From NCBI GenBank assembly GCA_902786725.1, contig CADADP010000021.1:1-34478 (forward strand): a stretch of 34,478 bases of DNA. Reading direction: 5' to 3'. Both the position numbers and the translations under genes were made by a program. The notes under the pieces were generated by a model that did not search any database, was not told the origin of the DNA, and was given only the letters and a program-made list of their open reading frames with translations. The stretch comes from an uncultured Bacteroidales bacterium. GTDB lineage: Bacteria > Bacteroidota > Bacteroidia > Bacteroidales > Muribaculaceae. This document shows, piece by piece, positions 17,508 to 26,215 of this stretch. Positions within the stretch are counted from its first letter, which is position 1. The number at the start of each line of letters is the position of its first letter.

Positions 17508-18491
17508 TTAATTCACCACCTCCACGGTGCGAACCGGAGCCGCCGCCGGCACGATACCGGTCTGGAGGATAATCTTTTGGCCGATTACTCCGGTTAAATA
17601 GGAGTAGAAGCCGTGGTCGAGAGTTCCGCTTGCCGAAGCGTCAATTGCGTAAATAACCCGCACGAGCGGATAGGTGCCGTCGAAGATATAGGCCTGATAT
17701 GGCTTAACGCCCCGTGTCTGGTCGAGTCCGCGAATGTTCATCACCTTAATTCGGTTAGTGAAATCGATAGTTGCGGCCTTGTTTTCGGCATCGTTCAGAG
17801 CCGTTACTTTATCTTCGATAGTGCGCTCATTGGACTTCATATCGGCTGTTATCCAGCTGACCCCAACAAACCCGATTGCGTTTTTATGGGTCTCCACCGC
17901 GCGAAACACATCCTCGGTTGACTTCTGCGCGAATACGTTGGGCGCGAACTTGCGTCCGCCGAGCAAACTATCCTGAACATAGTGCATTATGCCCGAGCCC
18001 GAGCCGTCGAAGACGACTTGGATGCTGTCTTTCTTGAGTTTGGTGGGGAACACATCGCCCCAGCGCACTACCTTGCCGGCGAAAATATCCCTTAGGTCGG
18101 AGATACTCAACTCGTCGATGTCATTGTCCGTATTGACAATAATGGCCACTGCATCCACCGCTATTTTGCGCGAGCGGAATGCGCGACCTTGCTTTTTGAG
18201 AATTTCGCGTTGCTCGGCAGTGAGGTCACGCGAGGTGATGATAAGGTCGGCCTTGCGGTGCATGAGTGAGTCGAGCGCGGAGCTCTCGTCGGTGTATCGC
18301 GCCATAATGTGGGCCGATGGATAGGTGTACTCAAACACTTCGATTTCCTGGTCGAGAATGTTGCGGAACGACTCGTCGGAAAGAATCTTAGCCATCCCCG
18401 ATGTGCTGCTATTGGTGCTCTTCTGCTGATTGCAGGAGACAACCGCAAGTGCCATTAGCGAAAGCAATAATATGTCAGCAATTCTTCTCAT
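17508..18491 (-). CDS. PstS-like phosphate/anion-binding lipoprotein
   Basis: A 327-aa protein with a lipoprotein signal ending VVSC (Cys20), so it is probably membrane-anchored on the periplasmic side. The body has the periplasmic-binding-protein type 2 fold of the PstS group: DLIITSRDL, then AVDAVAIIVN, then LSISDLRDIFAGKVVRWGDV, followed by the anion-binding loop GSGSGIMHYV. I chose the ATG at 18491 rather than a TTG at 18500. Either start overlaps the end of the upstream membrane-protein gene. No PstC, PstA or PstB permease genes are adjacent, so a classical uptake system is not shown; a sensing or scaffolding role with the TPR protein is an alternative. Homology to PstS seems sound, but the ligand is inferred. 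Confidence 0.88.
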   Translation of the reverse strand: MRRIADILLLSLMALAVVSCNQQKSTNSSTSGMAKILSDESFRNILDQEIEVFEYTYPSAHIMARYTDESSALDSLMHRKADLIITSRDLTAEQREILKKQGRAFRSRKIAVDAVAIIVNTDNDIDELSISDLRDIFAGKVVRWGDVFPTKLKKDSIQVVFDGSGSGIMHYVQDSLLGGRKFAPNVFAQKSTEDVFRAVETHKNAIGFVGVSWITADMKSNERTIEDKVTALNDAENKAATIDFTNRIKVMNIRGLDQTRGVKPYQAYIFDGTYPLVRVIYAIDASASGTLDHGFYSYLTGVIGQKIILQTGIVPAAAPVRTVEVVN

Positions 18492-18786
18492 CTTTCTCAA
18501 CGTTTTTAATCAGTTCATCGATCCTACTTGGCTCGTCGCCTTGTGATTGACGCTCGTTGAGCCGATAGTAATCTATTCCGGTGATTTGGCGATAGCATCG
18601 CCACAATCCATAGAGGCCAAAGATGGCGGCCATTGCCCAGCGGACTGTTCTCCACAAAGGAGTGTTGCTCCAATCGAAGAAGTTGACGGCAAGCAGATAG
18701 GCCATACCCAGATACACGATTACCATGAAAATGCCGAATGCCACTCGCACGGCTCCCATTGCACTTATGCCACTGTTTCTTGCCAT
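18475..18786 (-). CDS. Small inner-membrane protein of unknown function, first gene of the PstS-like/TPR operon
   Basis: A 103-aa protein with two predicted membrane helices, about residues 13-36 and 46-64, the first with many small and aromatic residues. A charged C-terminal tail (DEPSRIDELIKNVEKDEKNC) follows. I do not recognise a named family. Its 3' end overlaps the start of the PstS-like gene by 17 nt, which implies translational coupling and a shared function. Topology suggests the tail is cytoplasmic or periplasmic and could contact the binding protein or a transporter. Upstream is a leader of 178 nt with a possible promoter. It is short but well supported as coding, because neighbours on both sides run in the same direction. 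Confidence 0.8.
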   Translation of the reverse strand: MARNSGISAMGAVRVAFGIFMVIVYLGMAYLLAVNFFDWSNTPLWRTVRWAMAAIFGLYGLWRCYRQITGIDYYRLNERQSQGDEPSRIDELIKNVEKDEKNC

Positions 18787-18836
18787 AGTTTCTTTAAATT
18801 TTCCTTTTTGACTGCAAATAATTTGATTGGTTTACT

Positions 18837-18877
18837 CCGCCTGTGGCGGTCAGATAGCCTTTCAAGGTGTAAAATTA
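18837..18877 (-). promoter_or_regulatory. Possible promoter and leader hairpin of the small membrane protein/PstS-like/TPR operon
   Basis: TAATTTTA (minus strand, 18877-18870) matches TAnnTTTG at 7 of 8 positions and is followed by CACC, but no good TTG lies at the proper -33 distance. Within the leader, CCGCC (18837-18841) and GGCGG (18845-18849) form a perfect short hairpin with a 3-nt loop, about 50 nt before the start codon. It could be a regulatory stem or chance. Confidence 0.35.
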
Positions 18878-18964
18878 ACTAATTTTCTTCAAAAAAGAGT
18901 ATGAAAACGGCATTATTAAAACTTCTTAACTAACAAAAGCCATCAGCCGGTAGAGTAATCGTTA

Positions 18965-19897
18965 TTATTGCGCAGCGAGAAACTTCTCTGCATCAAGCGC
19001 GGCGCGGCACCCGCTTCCGGCAGCTACTATCGCCTGGCGGTAGCGCGGGTCGGCCACATCGCCGGCCGCAAACACCCCATCCACGCTCGTGCGAGTGGAA
19101 ACGGCATCGGTGATGATGTATCCATTATCATCTAGAGCCAGTTGGCCAGCTAAGAAGTCGGTATTGGGTTTGTGTCCGATGGCGAGGAAGAATCCGTCGA
19201 TAGCGATGTCGAAAGGCTCTTCCTTGTCGGTTCCCTTGAACCTGACCAGATGCGCACCCTCTACCCCATCCTGTCCGTAAAGTCCCAAAGTGTTGGTGTT
19301 GAACAGGATTTCGATATTCTCTTTTTCCATAACACGCTTTTGCATCGCAGCCGAAGCGCGCAGATAGTCCTTGCGGACAATCATATAGACCTTGGAGGCG
19401 AGGTTGCTCAGGTAGTGAGCCTCTTCACAGGCGGTGTCGCCACCACCCACCACGGCCACCACACGGCGCCGGTAGAAGAAACCGTCGCATGTGGCACATG
19501 CGCTCACGCCCATACCGGCATACTTTTTCTCATCGTCGAGACCGAGGTACTTGGCCGACGCTCCGGTGGCCACGATAACCGTTTCGGCCTGAATTTGCTC
19601 TCCACTGTCGGTTGTGGCCACAAACGGACGATGACACAAGTCGATAGCGGTAATCAGACCGCTACGCACGTCGGCACCAACGTTAATAGCCTGCTGACGC
19701 ATTTGCGCCATGAGTTGCTGGCCGTCGATGCCATCGGGGAAACCGGCGTAGTTCTCGATGGTCGTAGTCTGAGTGAGTTGTCCTCCGGGCTGAAGACCTT
19801 CGATTAGGAGATTTTTCACGTTGGCACGAGAGGTATAGATAGCAGCAGAGTAACCTGCAGGTCCCGAGCCTATAATCAAACACTGTACTTTTTCCAT
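18965..19897 (-). CDS. trxB: Thioredoxin-disulfide reductase
   Basis: A 310-aa flavoprotein of normal TrxB length. The FAD-binding GSGPAG is at residues 10-15, the redox-active CATC is at 134-137 within GVSACATCDGFFYRR, the NADPH-binding VGGGDTACEEA is at 150-160, and the second FAD motif GVFAAGDVAD lies near the C-terminus. The enzyme passes electrons from NADPH through FAD to thioredoxin in the cytoplasm. It follows the LolA-like gene by 48 nt and may be cotranscribed with ftsK and lolA. No strong terminator is visible in the 178-nt interval downstream. Confidence 0.97.
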   Translation of the reverse strand: MEKVQCLIIGSGPAGYSAAIYTSRANVKNLLIEGLQPGGQLTQTTTIENYAGFPDGIDGQQLMAQMRQQAINVGADVRSGLITAIDLCHRPFVATTDSGEQIQAETVIVATGASAKYLGLDDEKKYAGMGVSACATCDGFFYRRRVVAVVGGGDTACEEAHYLSNLASKVYMIVRKDYLRASAAMQKRVMEKENIEILFNTNTLGLYGQDGVEGAHLVRFKGTDKEEPFDIAIDGFFLAIGHKPNTDFLAGQLALDDNGYIITDAVSTRTSVDGVFAAGDVADPRYRQAIVAAGSGCRAALDAEKFLAAQ

Positions 19898-19945
19898 AAT
19901 AGTCCTGATAGCTAAGATAAATGGTTGTTAAATGATAAAACCACG

Positions 19946-20545
19946 TCAGCGCAAATCCACTATAGGCGTACCCTTGGGGACAAGGGCTTTGTTGAACGCA
20001 AAAGGATTGGGCATCTTGACGTTAGTTTTGTAGTTGCTGATAGAAATGGTGGTTTCGGTGCCGTTGGCCATGGCGAACCGCGCCTTGTGTATGTTGTAGT
20101 TGGAGGTGCCCACGTAGAGCGTGAGCGACTTGAACTCGGCCTTTTTCTTGGGCGTGAGTTTTATCACGTAGTACGAGCCACTCTTTTCCACTGTTTTAGG
20201 CAGATTGAACGAGGACTTGTAGTTCTTTGCCGCGACGTAAGGGTTAGACATCTGCAGGTCGGCCGCGGCCGGAGTGGAGATGTTCACCTCGCCTGTGGCT
20301 TTAGCGTAGGTCCACTGAGTTTTCCCGTCGTACCAACTTTTCACGTCGGCCGAGAGAATGCGGAATTTATTGCCTTTCATGGCTATGGAGCCTGATGTAG
20401 CACCTTGAGCCGAAGCCACTTTATAATCGGCCGTTATCAGGCCGCTCTTGGAAAGATTGGCCAGTGCTTTGTCGAAAACCGTCTCGGGTTTCTGCGCCAT
20501 TGCTGTCAATGCCAACAACGCTAATAATATACTTAATTTTCTCAT
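19946..20545 (-). CDS. lolA: LolA-like outer-membrane lipoprotein carrier protein
   Basis: A 199-aa protein with signal peptide MRKLSILLALLALTAMAQ, cleaved around residue 18. The rest has the alternating strand pattern of the LolA barrel: GSIAMKGNKFRI, VKSWYDGKTQWTYA, GEVNIST, and a final NYKTNVKMPNPFAFN. LolA carries lipoproteins across the periplasm from the inner to the outer membrane. I chose the ATG at 20545, 25 nt after the ftsK stop. A longer frame from 20683 lies inside ftsK, has no signal peptide at its start and was discarded. A lolA-like gene next to ftsK is a common Bacteroidota arrangement as far as I recall. Sequence is divergent from the E. coli protein, so this is a fold-level assignment. 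Confidence 0.82.
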   Translation of the reverse strand: MRKLSILLALLALTAMAQKPETVFDKALANLSKSGLITADYKVASAQGATSGSIAMKGNKFRILSADVKSWYDGKTQWTYAKATGEVNISTPAAADLQMSNPYVAAKNYKSSFNLPKTVEKSGSYYVIKLTPKKKAEFKSLTLYVGTSNYNIHKARFAMANGTETTISISNYKTNVKMPNPFAFNKALVPKGTPIVDLR

Positions 20546-20570
20546 ATTCTTACGTTTTGTCTTATAGGTT

Positions 20571-23051
20571 TTAGAGCATGCTTTCGAGGGCCATAGGGTC
20601 GATGAGGACTTTGCGTGGCTTTCCTCCGAATGCCGGTCCCACGATGCCGGCAGCCTCCATCTGGTCCATAATGCGCCCGGCACGGTTGTAACCTATTTGC
20701 CAGCGGCGCTGGATAGATGATGTGGAAGCCATGTCGCTCTGCACGATGTAGCGCGCCACCTCGTCGAAGAGCGGGTCCCGGTCGCCGCCACTGGAGCCGG
20801 CTATGGCACCGCCGCCTTCGTCGCCTTCACCGGCCGGGCCAGTGTATTCGGGCAACATGAACGGCTTCTCGTGCTCGGTGAACTTGTCGTTATCTTCCTG
20901 CTCGCGGATGAATGCGCAGATTTTCTCCACATCCGGCGTGTCGATAAACGGGCACTGCAGACGCGTCATTTCGCCGTTGGCCGAGAAGAGCATATCGCCC
21001 TTACCTATGAGTCGCTGGGCACCGCTCTGGTCGATGATAGTGCGACTGTCAACCATCTGTGAAACGCGGAAGGCGATACGGCCTGGGAAGTTGGCCTTGA
21101 TAAGTCCTGTGATGACCTTGACATCGGGGCGCTGCGTGGCGATAATCAGGTGGATACCCACTGCGCGCGCCTTCTGGGCGATGCGCACGATGGGGCTTTC
21201 CACTTCTTTGCCACTCTGCATGATAAGGTCGGCAAACTCATCGATAACCACCACGATGTAAGGGAGGAACTGATATTTCTTTTTTCCCTCCTCGTCTTCG
21301 ATATTTCGGAGCGATGTTTTCCACTTGTCGTTGTAATCCACAATGTTACGCTCATGCACCTCCTCGAGAATTAGGTATCGGTTCTCCATCTCCTGCACCA
21401 GCGAGTTCATGGCAATAACCACATCGCGCGGGTCATTGATGATGGAGCGCTCCACTCCCGGCACATGGGCGAAGAAATACTTGTCGAGGTCGGCATAGAG
21501 GCTAAATTCCACCTTCTTGGGGTCAACGAGTAGCAGTTTCAGTTCAGAAGGTCCTTTTTTATAGAGCAGCGATGCGATTATAGCGTTGAGACCCACCGAC
21601 TTACCCTGACCGGTGGCTCCGGCCACAAGCAGGTGTGGCATCTTGGTGAGGTCGGCCACAAACACTTCGTTAGAAACGGTGCTGCCAAGCACCATGGGCA
21701 ATTTCGCCTTTGTCTGGACGAACTTGTCGCTGCCGAGCACTGTGCGCATGGGCACCACTTGCGGGTCACGATTTGGAATCTCGATGCCTATGGTGCCGCG
21801 TCCCGGCATGGGGGCAATTATGCGGATCCCGATTGCACTGAGGCTCAGCGCTATATCGTCTTCAAGGTTACGGATTCGAGAAACGCGCACGCCATCGTCG
21901 GGCACGATTTCAAAGAGCGTCACAGTGGGTCCCACATGCACATCAATGCTCTTGATGCCAATGCCGTAATTGCCCAAAGTCTCTTTAATTCGACGCTTAT
22001 TCGACTCCTGCTCCTCAACATCGACGCTGTCGGAGCGCATCTCCATCTTCTGGAGCAAATCGAGTGTGGGAAACACGTAGTGAATATACTCGCCGGTGGG
22101 GTCGTTTGGATTGGTTATTTTAGTGCTTTGCTTGATAAGAGCCATCTCGGCCGGGGCAGAGTTTGGAGTTTGGTCGTCGGCCGGCTTAGGCGTTTTTTTA
22201 GGTCTCTTTGGGGCTGACTTGAAAAAGCCGCCCGGTTTTTTCTCTGCTTCAGCGTCATCAGCAGCATCCTCTTTCTTTTCGCGCATGCGGCCATGCGACT
22301 GCAGACCACCGAGGAAGGCGTCTTCTTCGGGAACTTCTTCCGGTTCATTGTCTTTCTTGGCACGCAACTCGTGCGCCTTGTTTGAAGCCGCAAAGTAAAG
22401 GTACTTGATAGTGTTGTAGCAAAGTAGCACCCATATCATTGCCAGAATCACGTTGACGATGATGAGGCCCACAACACCCACCAAGCCTTCGAGGAAAATA
22501 TTGGTTTCCTTGCCGAACGAGCCACCAAGCGGATAGAACGGGCCGTCGATGCGATAGGTGAACGCACCGATAATTATCGACATCGCTATGATGCTGAATA
22601 TAGATATAAACGTGTAGGAGAAGAAATTAGTGGGTTTCCGGCGTATCAGCCTAAGTCCAATAACTATGCACCAGATGACAATGATAAAGGCAGCCAGCCC
22701 CACTCCACCTGCGATAAGCGCGTCGGCCGAAAGGGCGCCCAGCGCGGCCCCCACGTTACTGATTTCGGCCGGCTGGTGAGCGTTGGTAATAACGCTGTAG
22801 TTCTGAACCCGGCTTTGGTCGGCCGCGCCTGAGAAAAAGAATGATATGAATGAAATGAGCAGGAAGATGCCCACCAGGATAAGTATTACCCCAATAGCCA
22901 GTTTGGTGCGTTCATTGGCAAAAAACGCCTTGATTTTCTGCCACTTGGTTAGTTTCTGCTTATTATTCTCTCCACGCGTTTTGGAATCCTTTTTCTGAAG
23001 TTCCTGAATGACGTCGCGGTTGATATCTTGATTAAAATTATCTCGGTTCAT
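20571..23051 (-). CDS. ftsK: FtsK/SpoIIIE-type DNA translocase
   Basis: An 826-aa protein. The N-terminal part carries about four membrane helices (within residues 52-215). A charged linker (residues 225-300) rich in Glu, Lys and Pro follows. The motor domain has Walker A GATGQGKS at 478-485 and Walker B IVVVIDEF at 599-606. The C-terminal winged-helix gamma domain, which reads KOPS-type DNA motifs, includes SSIQRRWQIGYNRAGRIMDQ. The protein anchors at the septum and pumps chromosome DNA toward the terminus for XerCD-mediated dimer resolution. Length and order are typical of Bacteroidota FtsK. It heads the operon with lolA and trxB and has a good -7 box at 23088-23095. Confidence 0.97.
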   Translation of the reverse strand: MNRDNFNQDINRDVIQELQKKDSKTRGENNKQKLTKWQKIKAFFANERTKLAIGVILILVGIFLLISFISFFFSGAADQSRVQNYSVITNAHQPAEISNVGAALGALSADALIAGGVGLAAFIIVIWCIVIGLRLIRRKPTNFFSYTFISIFSIIAMSIIIGAFTYRIDGPFYPLGGSFGKETNIFLEGLVGVVGLIIVNVILAMIWVLLCYNTIKYLYFAASNKAHELRAKKDNEPEEVPEEDAFLGGLQSHGRMREKKEDAADDAEAEKKPGGFFKSAPKRPKKTPKPADDQTPNSAPAEMALIKQSTKITNPNDPTGEYIHYVFPTLDLLQKMEMRSDSVDVEEQESNKRRIKETLGNYGIGIKSIDVHVGPTVTLFEIVPDDGVRVSRIRNLEDDIALSLSAIGIRIIAPMPGRGTIGIEIPNRDPQVVPMRTVLGSDKFVQTKAKLPMVLGSTVSNEVFVADLTKMPHLLVAGATGQGKSVGLNAIIASLLYKKGPSELKLLLVDPKKVEFSLYADLDKYFFAHVPGVERSIINDPRDVVIAMNSLVQEMENRYLILEEVHERNIVDYNDKWKTSLRNIEDEEGKKKYQFLPYIVVVIDEFADLIMQSGKEVESPIVRIAQKARAVGIHLIIATQRPDVKVITGLIKANFPGRIAFRVSQMVDSRTIIDQSGAQRLIGKGDMLFSANGEMTRLQCPFIDTPDVEKICAFIREQEDNDKFTEHEKPFMLPEYTGPAGEGDEGGGAIAGSSGGDRDPLFDEVARYIVQSDMASTSSIQRRWQIGYNRAGRIMDQMEAAGIVGPAFGGKPRKVLIDPMALESML

Positions 23052-23087
23052 ATTTGCGAATTTGTGTGTTACTGACTGATTAACCTA

Positions 23088-23095
23088 CAAAATTA
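23088..23095 (-). promoter_or_regulatory. Promoter -7 box of ftsK
   Basis: On the minus strand TAATTTTG matches TAnnTTTG exactly. At the 19-nt distance upstream is TTTTC, a near match to the TTTG -33 element. Transcription should begin around 23082, about 30 nt before the ftsK ATG. Confidence 0.65.
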
Positions 23096-23177
23096 CACAA
23101 TTTCCGCAAGAATTGAAAACGGAGAGATAAAAAGAATAAAAAAAATGGTTTTTCGGCTGGGAGAAAGGGTTGCAAGG

Positions 23178-23204
23178 CTATAGGTCCTATAGGACTTATG
23201 AGAG
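23178..23204. repeat. Short 9-bp-period tandem repeat with a 12-bp palindrome
   Basis: Plus-strand units are CTATAGGTC, CTATAGGAC and a degenerate TTATGAGAG, in exact 9-nt register just past the trkH stop codon. The first two units create the perfect palindrome GTCCTATAGGAC at 23184-23195. It lies between trkH and the ftsK promoter. Confidence 0.6.
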
Positions 23205-23219
23205 TTTGCGGAGCAGCGG

Positions 23220-24698
23220 TTAGTCTTTGAGCCAGAAGCCACGAGTGAAAATGATGAGGACGGTGAAGAGCTCGAGACGTCCCACAAGCATTTCAAAAGC
23301 CAAGAACCACTTGGCGGCAGCTGGGAGTAGAGCGTAGGAGCCGGGAGCCGCAGTTACACCATAGCCGAAGCCGAAATTGCTCAGGGCTGAGAGCGACGTG
23401 AACAAGGAGTCGAACATAGGCAGCCCGAAGAATGTGAGAATGATAGCGCCAGCCCCCATCACCATCATGTAGATTGACAAGAAAGCGATAGCCTTACTCA
23501 CCACCTGCTGCGGAATGGCACGGCCGTCGATTCTGACAGCGGTCACAGCGTTGGCGTGGAGCACACGGAAGAACTCATTTCGCGTGTTTTTCATCATCAC
23601 CAAGAAACGGTCGATTTTCGCGCCGCCCGAAGTGGAGCCGGCCATACCGCCAAAGAACATGAGGACCATGAGAATAATGGCTATAAACTCGCCACTGGCC
23701 TCATAATTGACCGATGTGAAACCTGTGGATGTGGTGGCGGCGATGGTGTCGAAGAATGCGAATATTACACGGTCGGACCAAGAGTCAAAGAAGTTGTAGT
23801 GCCACATTCGCACGACTATGAGCGAAGCCACCACAAAGATAATCACGATGTAGAAACGGAACGTGTCGTTGTGCCTAAGTCTATAGAAACGCCCACGCAA
23901 CATACTGAACAGCAGCGCGAAGTTCATTCCGCCCAAGAACATGAACACCATCACCACCACGTAGATATAAGATGAGTGCCAGTGGTGCAGTCCCAAATTT
24001 TTAGTGGAGAATCCGCCGGTGGACATGGTGGTCATTGTGTGACAGACTGAATCGAACCAGCCCATGGGCTTGAGCAGCAGGGCGAACAAGATGACCGACA
24101 GGCCTATATATACGAGCCAGAGGTCCTTGGCCGTTTGGCTCACACGCGGCCTCATGCGCTCGTGGGTGATGCCCGTGACCTCGGCATTGAACAACGCTAT
24201 ACCACCCTTATAATTCAGCATCGGCAACACAGCCAGCGTGAAGAGGATGATTCCCATGCCCCCCAGCCACTGGGTCGCTGCTCGCCAGAAGATGATGCCA
24301 TGAGAAAGCGATTCCACATCGGTAATCAGAGACGAACCGGTGGTGGTGAATCCCGACATTGTTTCAAAGAAAGCGTCGGTAACCGACGTGAAGATACCCG
24401 AAATCAAGTATGGCAACATACCGAAAGCCGAGAAGAACACCCACACCACTGCCGTGAGCATAAGTCCCTCTCGCTTACGCATCGACTTATTGGTGGGCCG
24501 TATTCCGAATGTCATGGCGGCTCCGGCCACAAATGTGGCCGTCGCCGAGATGCCGAAGCTATACACATCGCTTAATTCTCCATAATATAGCGAGATGAGC
24601 AAGGGGAACAGCATATAGCCGCCCTCGATAAGCAGTAGCCAACCTATCACTCGCAAAACAATGGGGAAATTAATATGTTGCGTCAAAGAGCGAGCCAT
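23220..24698 (-). CDS. trkH: TrkH-type potassium uptake membrane subunit
   Basis: A 492-aa polytopic membrane protein with the four pore loops of the Trk/Ktr family, each with its selectivity glycine: FTTTGSS (117-123), then MSTGGFST, TTSTGFTS and LSNFGFGYG. It forms the K+-conducting part of the Trk system in the inner membrane; TrkA gates it from the cytoplasm. The trkA gene lies just upstream in the same direction, separated by 185 nt that hold a possible 44-aa ORF. No separate promoter is clear, so trkH is probably transcribed with dxs-trkA. The first 25 residues lead straight into membrane helix 1, and the ATG at 24698 is the natural start. Confidence 0.96.
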   Translation of the reverse strand: MARSLTQHINFPIVLRVIGWLLLIEGGYMLFPLLISLYYGELSDVYSFGISATATFVAGAAMTFGIRPTNKSMRKREGLMLTAVVWVFFSAFGMLPYLISGIFTSVTDAFFETMSGFTTTGSSLITDVESLSHGIIFWRAATQWLGGMGIILFTLAVLPMLNYKGGIALFNAEVTGITHERMRPRVSQTAKDLWLVYIGLSVILFALLLKPMGWFDSVCHTMTTMSTGGFSTKNLGLHHWHSSYIYVVVMVFMFLGGMNFALLFSMLRGRFYRLRHNDTFRFYIVIIFVVASLIVVRMWHYNFFDSWSDRVIFAFFDTIAATTSTGFTSVNYEASGEFIAIILMVLMFFGGMAGSTSGGAKIDRFLVMMKNTRNEFFRVLHANAVTAVRIDGRAIPQQVVSKAIAFLSIYMMVMGAGAIILTFFGLPMFDSLFTSLSALSNFGFGYGVTAAPGSYALLPAAAKWFLAFEMLVGRLELFTVLIIFTRGFWLKD

Positions 24699-24723
24699 GT
24701 GTAATCAAGGAATGTTCAATAAG

Positions 24724-24858
24724 TTAATAAAACGGGGGAAATGGGGCGCGGCAGATTTTGTTTTCTTCCGGAATCCGCGGCGTTACAATCACACCAGGCA
24801 ACTTGCTACGCTGCTCCACCATCGACTTCGCATCTATTTGATATAAATTCAAAATCAT
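24724..24858 (-). CDS. Possible small ORF (44 aa) between trkA and trkH
   Basis: An ATG at 24858 opens a frame to TAA at 24724, giving 44 residues (starts MILNLYQIDA, ends RAPFPPFY). It fits the interval neatly: 25 nt after the trkA stop and 25 nt before the trkH start. It has no membrane helix, signal peptide or domain I recognise. Without it the interval is simply an unexplained 185-nt gap in an otherwise tight operon. It could be a small K+-system protein, or chance coding in a spacer. Confidence 0.3.
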   Translation of the reverse strand: MILNLYQIDAKSMVEQRSKLPGVIVTPRIPEENKICRAPFPPFY

Positions 24859-24883
24859 TTCAAGTTAATTTTCAGAAACCACC

Positions 24884-26215
24884 TCAACTGAAAGCTTTTT
24901 CAATCTTATGCAGCGATCCCGATAGGCAGAAAACCACAATGTGGTCGCCACCTCGCAGTCGCGTGGCACCGGTAACCAGTTCTCCTTTTCCGTCGCGAAC
25001 AAGTCCGGCAATGGTCATACCCGATGGCAGTTTCAAGTCCCGGATTTCGGCCTTCGTGACTTTGGAGCCGTCCTTTACCACAAGTTCAGCCACTTCCGCA
25101 TCGGCAAGAGCGAGGCATCGGGCAGTGGAAGCGTCGTTATCGAGCATAATCTGGAAGATGTGGCTGGAAGCTATAAGTTTCTTGTTGATAATGGTACCTA
25201 TATTGAGCGTTTCGGCCTCGTTAATAAACTGCAGGTTCTCAACCTCGGCAATAGTTTTGGGGATACCATGCTCCTTGGCCACCATGCATCCCAGGATATT
25301 GGCCTCGGAACTGTCGGTAAGCGCCACAAAGACATCGTAGTCGGACACATCCTCCTCATCGAGCAGGTCGCTATCACGCGCGTCGCCACACACGATGCTG
25401 CAATTAGGCAACATTTCGGCAAGTCGCTCACACAAGTCACGGTCAGGCTCAATGATTTTAATTGAATAGTCGTCTTGCGCCATTAAGGCAAGTTGCACAG
25501 CGATGTGGCTTCCGCCCATAACCAAGACCTTATTCACATCGATATGCTCCTTGCCGCATATCTTCATGACTTGCTCCAGATGCTGGTGCGTGGTGGCGAT
25601 GTAAGCGATATCGTTCTCGAGGATGCGGTCGTCGCCGTGTGGAATAATGGTTTCGCGGTTGCGTTTAATGGCCGACAGGTGCAGGTACTGCGAAATGGTC
25701 CTGACGTCCTTGAGTTGCTTATTAATCAGCGGCGAATTAGACCTGATTTTAACTCCCACCACAATGAGTTCACCATCGAAGAGTTCAAACCAGTTACGCA
25801 CCCAGGTTCTGTTGAGCGCAGTTATGATTTCCTTGCCGGCAAGATATTCCGGATATATGAGCGAGTCCACGCCCATTGATACGAAGAATTCGGCGTTGAC
25901 ACGTCGCAGGAACTCGGCGTTGTCGATACGCGCCACTGTCTTTTTGACTCCCAGTTTCTTTGCGATGGAGCAAGCAACGATGTTACGCGTCTCATAGGGA
26001 GTGACGGCGATGAACAGCCCACAGTCTGACAACCCCACGCGCTTGAGCGTGTCGAAGGAGAGGGCACTACCATGCACAGTCATGAGGTTGTAGTTCTCGA
26101 GAGAGGCAAGCTTAGAGTCATCAGTGTCGATGACAATGATGTCTTGTTCCTCGCCCGAGAGCATCTTGGCCAAGTGCGTTCCCACCTCGCCGGCACCTGC
26201 AATTACGATTTTCAT
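24884..26215 (-). CDS. trkA: TrkA, NAD-binding regulatory subunit of K+ uptake
   Basis: A 443-aa cytoplasmic protein made of two tandem RCK modules. The first Rossmann motif is GAGEVG (residues 7-12). The second ([14 protein letters not shown], about 230-243) has a degenerate glycine pattern, which is usual for the second half of TrkA. Each RCK_N domain is followed by a TrkA_C domain (first near residues 145-215, second at the end). It binds NAD(H) or nucleotides and gates TrkH. The ATG at 26215 overlaps the dxs stop (ATGA), so its translation is probably coupled to dxs. Confidence 0.95.
   Translation of the reverse strand: MKIVIAGAGEVGTHLAKMLSGEEQDIIVIDTDDSKLASLENYNLMTVHGSALSFDTLKRVGLSDCGLFIAVTPYETRNIVACSIAKKLGVKKTVARIDNAEFLRRVNAEFFVSMGVDSLIYPEYLAGKEIITALNRTWVRNWFELFDGELIVVGVKIRSNSPLINKQLKDVRTISQYLHLSAIKRNRETIIPHGDDRILENDIAYIATTHQHLEQVMKICGKEHIDVNKVLVMGGSHIAVQLALMAQDDYSIKIIEPDRDLCERLAEMLPNCSIVCGDARDSDLLDEEDVSDYDVFVALTDSSEANILGCMVAKEHGIPKTIAEVENLQFINEAETLNIGTIINKKLIASSHIFQIMLDNDASTARCLALADAEVAELVVKDGSKVTKAEIRDLKLPSGMTIAGLVRDGKGELVTGATRLRGGDHIVVFCLSGSLHKIEKAFS

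Noticed and set aside
18837-18849. CCGCC-TGT-GGCGG as a strong riboswitch
   Set aside because: A 5-bp stem with a 3-nt loop is too small to call a known riboswitch class; it is kept only as a weak leader hairpin.
20546-20683. N-terminal extension of the LolA-like protein into ftsK
   Set aside because: The signal peptide begins at the ATG 20545; the 46 extra residues are just ftsK read in another frame.
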